NCBI GenBank assembly: GCA_020724025.1
Contig: DYHU01000088.1
Coordinates: 1-13,181, forward strand
Direction of reading: 5' to 3'
DNA: 13,181 bases
From: Syntrophorhabdus sp.
GTDB lineage: Bacteria; Desulfobacterota; BSN033; UBA1163
Under the pieces are notes generated by a model. It made no database searches. It saw nothing but the letters and a program-made list of their open reading frames with translations, and had not been told where the DNA came from. The translations under genes and the position numbers were made by a program. Shown here one piece after another: positions 6,007 through 12,032 of this stretch. Position 1 is the stretch's first letter. Every line of letters begins with the position of its first letter.

Positions 6007-8349
6007 TTAAGCCTCTCCGGTCCTTAGAAGCCTTAAACCATTTAAGATCACTAAAATGGATGCCCCCATATCCGCACCTACAGCCATCCATAAGGTGGCC
6101 AGTCCAGGGATCGCCAAAGCGATAAATACCGCTTTTGTCAAAAGTGAAAATGCGATGTTCTGTTTTATGACTCGCAACGTCTTCCTGCTCAAATGCAAGA
6201 AAAAAGGCAGCTTGGAGAGGTCATCGGTCATAAGAGCAACATCTGCCGTCTCCAGGGCCGTATCCGTTCCGATAGCTCCCATGGCAATTCCCATGCTGGC
6301 TGCAGCCATAGCCGGTGCATCGTTGACCCCATCACCCACCATGGCAATCTTGCCGTACCGTTTCTCCAGATCCTTTACGATTGTAGATTTATCCTCAGGC
6401 ATCAGCTCCGCATGGTATTCATCTATCGAAAGCGCTCTTGCGATTGCATCAGCAGTTCCCTTGTTATCCCCTGTGAGCATAACTACTTTTTCGACACCAT
6501 TGGCCTTGAGATGTTGAATAGTGAGAGCGCTTCCCTCACGAGCTTGATCGGCGATGGCAATGAACCCAATGGCCTGATCCTGGCTGGCCAGGATAACGGT
6601 AGTCTTCTTTTCCTTTTCGAACTCAAGCATCTTGGCATCAATCTCCAGATTGCATTTTCCGAGTTCTTCACAGAGACGGTGGTTCCCTACATAAAAGACC
6701 TGTCCATTGACTTTTGCTCTTGCGCCTTTTCCGGTGATGGATTGGAAATCGTTTGGCTCTGGATATGTAATCCCTCTTCGCTCTGCTTCTTCGATGATCG
6801 CCTTTCCCAGATGATGTTCGGACCGGTACTCGACGGCAGCTCCAATGCGAAGAATATCTTCCTCTGACCATTTGTTTAAAGAGATAATCTCCGTCACTTT
6901 TGGGATGCCCCGGGTGAGGGTTCCTGTCTTATCGAAGGCTATGGCCTTCAGCGATCCAGCCTCCTCCAGGTAGACCCCGCCCTTTATAAGGATTCCCTTG
7001 CGGGCTGCGGCGGTAAGGCCAGATACAATCGACACCGGCGTGGAAATCACCAAGGCGCAGGGGCAAGCTATGACCAGAAGGACCAATGACCGGTAAAACC
7101 AGTCAGCGAATGGATAGCCCAGAGCCAGCGGAGGAAAGACTGCTACCAGAACTGCCCCTCCGATCACGGCAGGGGTGTAGTACCTGGCAAATTTTTCGAC
7201 AAAGCTCTGGGAGGGGGCTTTTTGGGCCTGGGCTTCCTCAACCATGTGGATGATTCTGGAAAGAGTGGTGTCTTTATAGCTGTGTGTGACCTCCACTTCA
7301 AGCGAACCGTTCTGATTGATGGTCCCTGCAAACGCGGTATCGCCAGGTCTTTTTTCAACAGGCATGGATTCTCCGGTGATCGGCGCCTGATTGACATAGG
7401 AATGACCTTCTACGACCCGGCCATCCAGACCGATCTTTTCTCCTGGCCGGATGACAATCCTCTCCCCAATCTGAATCTCTTCAATCGGAGCTTTTTCTTC
7501 ACGGCCGTTCCTTTTAACCACGACCTCATTGAGAGATAATTCCATGAGTGACCGGATGGCATTTCTTGCCTTGTTCATCGTGTAGTTCTGAAGAATGTTG
7601 GCCACGGAAAAGAGAAACATCACCGTGGCTCCCTCCAACCATTCCTCAATGATGGCCGCTCCGATGACAGCAATCGTCATGAGAAAATTAATATCAAGAC
7701 TGAGGGTTCTGAGTGCCATCAATCCCTTTCTGGCAATGAAGTACCCTCCCGTGACCATTGCCAGGATGTAGAGAGGATCGGTGACGCTGTGGGGATAGCC
7801 GGCCCACGAAAACCCGAAGGCTGCCAGAATAAAAACCCCGGAGACAAGGGTTAGAACCAGGTGTTTTGTACGCTCCCAGAAAGATTCCGCAGGCTTTTCC
7901 TGGCCTTTGATGCTGCCCTTCATTCCCGTTCTATTCACCGCCTGAATAATTTGATCCGGTTTAAGAAGGGCAGAGTCATACTCCAACTCGACCTCCTGCG
8001 CGACCAGATTGAACCACAAGTTTCTCACTGCGGCTAATTTCTTTAACTCCTTTTCAACGATACTTGATTCGTCAGCGCAGTCCATTCCTTCAATTAAAAG
8101 GACGATGCGACGGTATTCGCCACCCCGGACCAGGCGGTAACCCAATTTTCTGATCTCACTGTCTATCTTCCTCTCATCAAAACGTTCTGGATCGTATTCG
8201 ATCTTCAACTTGGAGGTGGCAAAGTTAAGAGAGGCGGCTTTCACTCCATTCAGTTTCTCCACATCCTTTGCCAAAGTGGCTGCGCAGTCGGCACAATCCA
8301 ACCCTTCAATGTTTCCTACCCAGGTGCAGGTCTTGGGTCCCTCCGCCAT
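6007..8349 (-). CDS. zntA: P1B-2-type Zn2+/Cd2+/Pb2+-exporting ATPase
   Basis: This 780-residue inner-membrane pump uses ATP to expel soft divalent metals from the cytoplasm. The first heavy-metal-associated domain has GLDCADC (Cys19, Cys22). A second has GMDCADE (Cys91, Glu94), a CxxE form. Then come TGES (325-328), the transmembrane CPC (429-431), DKTGT with phosphorylated Asp473, TGDN (626-629) and GDGVNDA (672-678). Asn731-x7-Lys739 in TM7 and Asp760 in TM8 (GADMG) are the signature of the Zn/Cd/Pb subgroup rather than copper pumps. The nucleotide-domain HP motif reads EHHLGKAI, His512-His513, so the usual Pro is replaced. AAAGGAG ends 8 bases before the ATG. LspA follows after 60 bases. 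The symbol could equally be cadA or pbrA. No MerR or ArsR regulator is in the window. Confidence 0.95.
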   Translation of the reverse strand: MAEGPKTCTWVGNIEGLDCADCAATLAKDVEKLNGVKAASLNFATSKLKIEYDPERFDERKIDSEIRKLGYRLVRGGEYRRIVLLIEGMDCADESSIVEKELKKLAAVRNLWFNLVAQEVELEYDSALLKPDQIIQAVNRTGMKGSIKGQEKPAESFWERTKHLVLTLVSGVFILAAFGFSWAGYPHSVTDPLYILAMVTGGYFIARKGLMALRTLSLDINFLMTIAVIGAAIIEEWLEGATVMFLFSVANILQNYTMNKARNAIRSLMELSLNEVVVKRNGREEKAPIEEIQIGERIVIRPGEKIGLDGRVVEGHSYVNQAPITGESMPVEKRPGDTAFAGTINQNGSLEVEVTHSYKDTTLSRIIHMVEEAQAQKAPSQSFVEKFARYYTPAVIGGAVLVAVFPPLALGYPFADWFYRSLVLLVIACPCALVISTPVSIVSGLTAAARKGILIKGGVYLEEAGSLKAIAFDKTGTLTRGIPKVTEIISLNKWSEEDILRIGAAVEYRSEHHLGKAIIEEAERRGITYPEPNDFQSITGKGARAKVNGQVFYVGNHRLCEELGKCNLEIDAKMLEFEKEKKTTVILASQDQAIGFIAIADQAREGSALTIQHLKANGVEKVVMLTGDNKGTADAIARALSIDEYHAELMPEDKSTIVKDLEKRYGKIAMVGDGVNDAPAMAAASMGIAMGAIGTDTALETADVALMTDDLSKLPFFLHLSRKTLRVIKQNIAFSLLTKAVFIALAIPGLATLWMAVGADMGASILVILNGLRLLRTGEA

Positions 8350-8364
8350 TTTGCCGCTCCTTTC

Positions 8365-8409
8365 TCAGATGAGCCAAAGAAAATTGCCAGGAGGGTGCAT
8401 ATTCATCAT
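8365..8409 (-). CDS. Possible 14-residue leader ORF before the metal ATPase
   Basis: In the 87-base gap between htrA and the ATPase, CGGAGG (8418-8423) sits 8 bases before ATGATG. The frame MMNMHPPGNFLWLI ends in TGA at 8365, 15 bases before the ATPase start. The Shine-Dalgarno and spacing are good enough for translation, and the stop lies just before the ATPase's own AAAGGAG. It could be a coupling or leader peptide, or chance. No homology is recognised. The rest of this gap shows nothing else. Confidence 0.3.
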   Translation of the reverse strand: MMNMHPPGNFLWLI

Positions 8410-8436
8410 TACTATTTCCTCCGTCTGCCCCTGGAC

Positions 8437-9543
8437 TCATCTTTTAAATGTGAGGTAGAAACTGGTTCCTCTTCGATGAATCTGAAAAAGGATGCCTTTT
8501 CCAACATTGACATTCTTTATCGCCTTTTCAAAATCATTTAAGGATTGAACCTTCTTTCGGTCTATTTCTAATATGACGTCTCCTTCTTGAAGGTCTATTT
8601 CTTGAGCAAGACTCCCTTCCTGCACACCGGTCACTACCACACCCCGCTTGATCCCTGAGATTCGATACCTGGAGGCAAGCTGGGGCGTTAATTCTTCAAT
8701 CCTGGCACCCAGTTTTTCTTCAACTTCTTTCTCCTTTAATGGCTCAGGTCTATCAGGCATGGCAGAAAGGGTTAGTTCAAGCGCCATTGTTTTCCCATCC
8801 CTGAGAATGTTGAGCTTGACTTTCTGGCCCACCTTTTTCTTCTGGATTTCCTTTATTAGCTCGCTGACATTCTTGATCGCAACATCATCTACCGATTTGA
8901 TGATATCTCCTGAAAGCAACCCTGCCTTTTCCGCACCGGTTTCCGGATGGACCTGGGCAACGAGAACGCCCTCCTTCTCTTTGACCTGGAATTGTTCTGC
9001 CATTTCTGGGGTGAGGTTCTGAGCACTGATTCCCAGCCAGGGCCGGACTACTTTGCCCTGTTTGATGAGGTCGTTGAGAATCTGTTTGGCCATATTGATC
9101 GGGATGGCGAACCCAATCCCAGTACCAGGCTGGATGATCATGGCATTGATCCCAATCACTTCTCCATCGATATTGATGAGGGGACCGCCGCTATTGCCGG
9201 GATTGATCGAAGCATCGGTCTGAATGAAATCCTCATAGGTCCCTGTTCCCAATCCTGAACGGCCTTTTGCACTGATGACCCCTACTGTCACGGTATGCTC
9301 CAACCCAAAGGGACTTCCAATCGCAATCGCCCATTCACCGACCTCCAGCTTATCCGAGTCTCCCAGGACGGCAACGGGGAGGTCTTTCTCCTTTACCTGG
9401 AGGACTGCAAGATCCGTTCTTGGATCCTTCCCTTTCACTGTGGCAGTAAACTCCTTGCCGTCATTCAGCCGTATCTTGACCTTATCTGCTCCTTCAATCA
9501 CATGGTTATTGGTGAGAATGTAGCCTTCTCTATCGACGATCAC
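8437..9543 (-). CDS. HtrA/DegQ-type periplasmic serine protease, catalytic and PDZ part
   Basis: This holds the trypsin-like domain and two PDZ domains of the same protease. Numbering from the GTG at 9543, the triad is His14 (TNNHVIEGAD), Asp44 (DPRTDLAVLQV) and Ser118 (NPGNSGGPL), all intact. PDZ1 begins near RPWLGISAQNLTPEMAEQF and PDZ2 near KLGARIEELTPQLASRYR. The open frame extends upstream of the GTG through GGGSGV to the frameshift near 9594-9603, so the GTG is not a natural start; the protein should join the N-terminal piece. With one base restored the whole is about 488 residues, normal for DegQ/MucD-type proteases that degrade or refold damaged envelope proteins. Its place between HflK/HflC and a metal-exporting ATPase suggests envelope stress caused by metals, which is inference. 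No other lesion is visible, so a sequencing error or a very recent mutation are both possible. Confidence 0.92.
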   Translation of the reverse strand: MIVDREGYILTNNHVIEGADKVKIRLNDGKEFTATVKGKDPRTDLAVLQVKEKDLPVAVLGDSDKLEVGEWAIAIGSPFGLEHTVTVGVISAKGRSGLGTGTYEDFIQTDASINPGNSGGPLINIDGEVIGINAMIIQPGTGIGFAIPINMAKQILNDLIKQGKVVRPWLGISAQNLTPEMAEQFQVKEKEGVLVAQVHPETGAEKAGLLSGDIIKSVDDVAIKNVSELIKEIQKKKVGQKVKLNILRDGKTMALELTLSAMPDRPEPLKEKEVEEKLGARIEELTPQLASRYRISGIKRGVVVTGVQEGSLAQEIDLQEGDVILEIDRKKVQSLNDFEKAIKNVNVGKGILFQIHRRGTSFYLTFKR

Positions 9544-9902
9544 GCCTGATCCGCCTCCCCTCTGTTTTTGCCGAAACTCCTTCCCCTTCTCACGGGGGAA
9601 AAACCAAATCCTCTGAAAAAATCTTCAAAGGGACTTCCTCTGAAGAAATCTTCTCCGTACCCTTCCCAGGGCCTCATTGTTATTGTTTTTTCTGTCGTAA
9701 CGTTTACAACAGCAGGTTGTACCTTCTTGGCAACCTCCACAAAGGCCTGTCCAAGAGATTTGGCAGTCGTTAATCCTTCATTCTTATCATTCTTTGTTTG
9801 GGAACTGGCCTGATTACTGTTGATGCAGTAAGAAAGGGTAAAAAGGAGAATAGTACAGAGTAGCCCCCAAGCCAGTTTTTCTACCGTTTTTTTGAACATC
9901 AT
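9540..9902 (-). CDS. HtrA/DegQ-type protease, N-terminal piece before a frameshift
   Basis: This is the first part of a periplasmic serine protease/chaperone. It has an N-terminal hydrophobic signal or anchor (about residues 10-26, LAWGLLCTILLFTLSYC), a polar linker, and the DegP/DegQ/MucD-typical FVEVAKKVQPAVVNVTTEK, followed by the Gly/Phe-rich acidic loop (EDFFRGSPFEDFFRGFGF). After about residue 101 the frame leaves the family pattern; the last 19 or so residues are out-of-frame and end in TGA at 9540. The true continuation is in the other frame and rejoins as KEFRQKQRGGGSGVIVD. The Cys of LSYC is not a convincing lipobox because Tyr precedes it. Two ATGs are adjacent at 9902 and 9899; AGGAGG is better spaced for the second. 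It begins 84 bases after the second hflK. Confidence 0.85.
   Translation of the reverse strand: MMFKKTVEKLAWGLLCTILLFTLSYCINSNQASSQTKNDKNEGLTTAKSLGQAFVEVAKKVQPAVVNVTTEKTITMRPWEGYGEDFFRGSPFEDFFRGFGFSPVRRGRSFGKNRGEADQA
9594..9603 (-). other. Frameshift site in htrA (T5C5 run)
   Basis: On the coding strand the bases are GGT then TTTTT CCCCC then GTGAGAAG. The upstream frame reads G-F-S-P-V-R and the family-consistent downstream frame reads R-E-K-G-K-E-F-R. Adding one T or C to the run joins the two frames without a stop. The upstream frame ends 51 bases further on as GTGA, which also contains a possible GTG restart. Confidence 0.8.
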
Positions 9903-9940
9903 CTACCTCCTATTAATTTAATCATTCTGCGTCATTTCTG

Positions 9941-9968
9941 GTATACGAATCTTAGTCCTGACACTCAA
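9941..9968 (-). promoter_or_regulatory. Possible weak promoter ahead of htrA
   Basis: In the 84-base gap before htrA, the minus strand reads TTGAGT (9963-9968), a 16-base spacer, then GTATAC (9941-9946). This is a partial match to a housekeeping promoter, about 40 bases before the start codon. Another hexamer pair could be chosen, so this is only a candidate for separate htrA expression. Confidence 0.25.
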
Positions 9969-9986
9969 TAATGTTGATGACACGAT

Positions 9987-11135
9987 TCAGTCTTTTGCAT
10001 TTTCAAAGAAGCGTAAATTCATCTTACCCCCTTTACTGGAGTTGACGATATACTTTTTGACTCTTGGTAGAATTTTCTCCATTGTTTCCAGATACAACCG
10101 TGTCAGGGTTGTATCCGGCGATGGATTGCCATCCCTCTTCTGGTACTCCGCCAGCATCTGGAGAAATCTTTCAGTATCGCCTTGCGCCTGGTTAACCGTA
10201 CTGGTCTGATACCCTTCAGCCTCGCGCATCAAACGTTCGGCTTCTCCCTTTGCAGGAGGAATCAGGCTGTTTCGGTAGCTCTCCGCCTCGTTGATCGTCC
10301 GGAGTCGATCCTCCCTGGCGCTCGCCACGTCGCGGAAACCCTCCGCCACTTCATCAGGTGGGTACATCTTGTTGATATTTACAGTGACGACAGTCAGCCC
10401 GCTTTCGTAGGCGTCGAGCAGGCGCTGGGTCTCCGTCTGAACCATGCGCTGGATCTCTTCTTTGGCGATGGTGAGAATATCATCCACGAGCATGTTGCTT
10501 CCGATGCGGGTGACAGCGTAGCGCGCCACCTCGTTAATAAGAAGACAGTCACGATATTGGACCTTAAAAAGATACTTTGCCGGGTCTGTTACCCGGTATT
10601 GAATCACCATCTGGAGGTCAACGATGTTTTCATCGCCGGTCAGGATCTGAATCTTTTCCGGAGAAGAATGCAGGGCCTTATCTTCAGGAAGAAGAAGCCC
10701 CACACCCTCACGGAGAATTTGCGACACATTCACCTTATCGACTTGCTGAAAGGGCCAGGGAAGGCGATAGTGCAAGCCTTCGGTGATACCTTCCTTTACC
10801 ACCCGACCGAAGAGGCGCTCCACTGCCTCTTCCCCCGGATTGACCATGTAAAAGCCGGAGACCAGGTACATCAGCAGGAGGACTCCGGCCCCCAACATTG
10901 CAATGCGCCGCACCCGCAGGTGTCCAAAAGCGGCACGAATATCCTCCTTCACCTTGAACGTTTCCGCCCTTCGCAGGTAATTGATGAGGATGAAAAATTG
11001 TGAAACGATTCGTTGTGCCGCTTTCCAGGAGACCCGGATCCATCTGAGAAGCACCCGCCTATATTTAGCCACGTTCAACCCCGTCTGCTGTTTCTGATCC
11101 TGGGGTGGAACTTCGTTTTGACCTAAGTTTTCCAT
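9987..11135 (-). CDS. hflK: Second HflK-like SPFH protein
   Basis: This 382-residue protein is a second HflK paralog. It has a long N-terminal cytoplasmic stretch (about 75 residues, polar then basic), one membrane span near residues 77-97 (RRIAMLGAGVLLLMYLVSGF), then VNPGEEAVERLFGRVV, GLHYRLPWPFQQVDKVN, LTGDENIVDL and FRDVASAREDR. These blocks recur almost unchanged in the HflK at the right edge, showing common origin. The tail has the KGEAERLMREAEGYQ and QGDTERFLQMLAEYQKR segments typical of HflK. It lacks the CDF-like segments of its paralog. The start is supported by AAAGGAGG ending 9 bases before the ATG and partly overlapping the end of hflC. I infer that it joins or alternates with the first HflK in complexes with HflC; this cannot be tested from sequence alone. 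Confidence 0.93.
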   Translation of the reverse strand: MENLGQNEVPPQDQKQQTGLNVAKYRRVLLRWIRVSWKAAQRIVSQFFILINYLRRAETFKVKEDIRAAFGHLRVRRIAMLGAGVLLLMYLVSGFYMVNPGEEAVERLFGRVVKEGITEGLHYRLPWPFQQVDKVNVSQILREGVGLLLPEDKALHSSPEKIQILTGDENIVDLQMVIQYRVTDPAKYLFKVQYRDCLLINEVARYAVTRIGSNMLVDDILTIAKEEIQRMVQTETQRLLDAYESGLTVVTVNINKMYPPDEVAEGFRDVASAREDRLRTINEAESYRNSLIPPAKGEAERLMREAEGYQTSTVNQAQGDTERFLQMLAEYQKRDGNPSPDTTLTRLYLETMEKILPRVKKYIVNSSKGGKMNLRFFENAKD

Positions 11136-11150
11136 CGATCCTTCCCTCCT

Positions 11151-12032
11151 TTACTTCTGATTTGGTTTTTCGAGATATTTCAAAAAGTCCGCATTAGAGG
11201 GCAGAACAACCGTGGTCTTCTCATTGACCACCTTTTCGTATGCCTGGAGCGACCGGATGAATTCATAGAACTTGGGGTCCTTCTGAAAGGCCTTCCCGTA
11301 GATTTTGATCGCCTGGGCATCCCCTTCGCCTTTGATCTTCTCCGCTTTCTCGTAGGCAGCCGATAGGAGCATGGTCTTCTCTTTGTCGGCGGAGGCACGA
11401 ACCTTGGAACCTTCCTCGGTACCCTGGGCGCGGTAGAGTCGCGCGATCTTTTCACGCTCTGCGCGCATCCGCTGGAAGACGCTCAACTTGTTCTTCTCCG
11501 GAAAGCTCAGGGCCTTCATTCGCACATCCGAGACCTGGACCCCGTAATCGAGCAGTTTACGCGCGGTCACTTCTTTCACCTGGGCCATCATCTCGGCCAA
11601 TTTGATCTTCTCCTTATCCACATTGACCAGTTGGTCCAGGTCATACCTTCCGAGGGAGACCCCCAATTCGGAGAAGACCACATCATTCAATCGTTCCTGG
11701 CCATTGGAAAAGGTCTTCAATGTTTTCATGAAGACCTCGGGATTTTGGACCCGCCAGGTGACGTAGCTCTCGACCATCACGTTCTTTTTGTCGCGGGTCA
11801 GGAACTCGGCGACTCTTGGCATGTAGACTTTGAGACGGTTATCGTAGCGCTGGATCGTCTGGATGGGATCGGGCAGCTTCCAGTTCAAGCCTGGTTCGGT
11901 GATGGCTCGAACCGGCCGGCCGAACTGGGTGACGACCGCATACTCGGTTTGATCCACGCTGAACAACATGGAATTGATCAAGATGATGGCAAAAAGGACT
12001 ATCACCAAAAGTATCGACTTGGAAATCTTCAT
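11151..12032 (-). CDS. hflC: HflC, SPFH-family modulator of FtsH protease
   Basis: This 293-residue protein is the expected length for HflC, partner of HflK in the inner-membrane complex that surrounds and modulates FtsH. An N-terminal anchor (ILLVIVLFAIILINSMLF, about residues 6-23) precedes the family-typical SVDQTEYAVVTQFGRPV and EPGLNWKLPDPIQTIQRYDNR. Later come the SPFH core (LLDYGVQVSDVRMKALSFPEKN) and a basic, Ala/Glu-rich helical tail (RMRAEREKIARLYRAQG, KIKGEGDAQAIKIY) typical of HflC. I chose the ATG at 12032, giving MKISKS, rather than an upstream in-frame start at 12086. It puts the signal anchor at the N-terminus, overlaps the preceding stop as ATGA, and has GGAGG 10 bases upstream. 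The next gene, a second HflK, starts 15 bases downstream. Confidence 0.95.
   Translation of the reverse strand: MKISKSILLVIVLFAIILINSMLFSVDQTEYAVVTQFGRPVRAITEPGLNWKLPDPIQTIQRYDNRLKVYMPRVAEFLTRDKKNVMVESYVTWRVQNPEVFMKTLKTFSNGQERLNDVVFSELGVSLGRYDLDQLVNVDKEKIKLAEMMAQVKEVTARKLLDYGVQVSDVRMKALSFPEKNKLSVFQRMRAEREKIARLYRAQGTEEGSKVRASADKEKTMLLSAAYEKAEKIKGEGDAQAIKIYGKAFQKDPKFYEFIRSLQAYEKVVNEKTTVVLPSNADFLKYLEKPNQK

Noticed and set aside
6193..6867. A long plus-strand open frame (224 codons) opposite the metal ATPase
   Set aside because: It lies antisense to a gene with all P-type ATPase motifs, has no ribosome site or family pattern, and its composition is that of a shadow frame.
9540..9543. GTGA overlap read as two naturally separate, coupled genes
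   Set aside because: The split falls inside the conserved GGGSGVIVDREGYILTNNHV strand of the protease, so two functional polypeptides are unlikely; a frameshift in one gene is simpler.
9791..9840. HtrA as a lipoprotein substrate of the nearby LspA
   Set aside because: The LSYC sequence has Tyr before the Cys, where a lipobox needs a small residue.
10182..11003. A plus-strand open frame of 273 codons opposite the second hflK
   Set aside because: It mirrors the codon bias of the clear HflK gene on the other strand, shows no recognisable motif, and would be entirely nested antisense.
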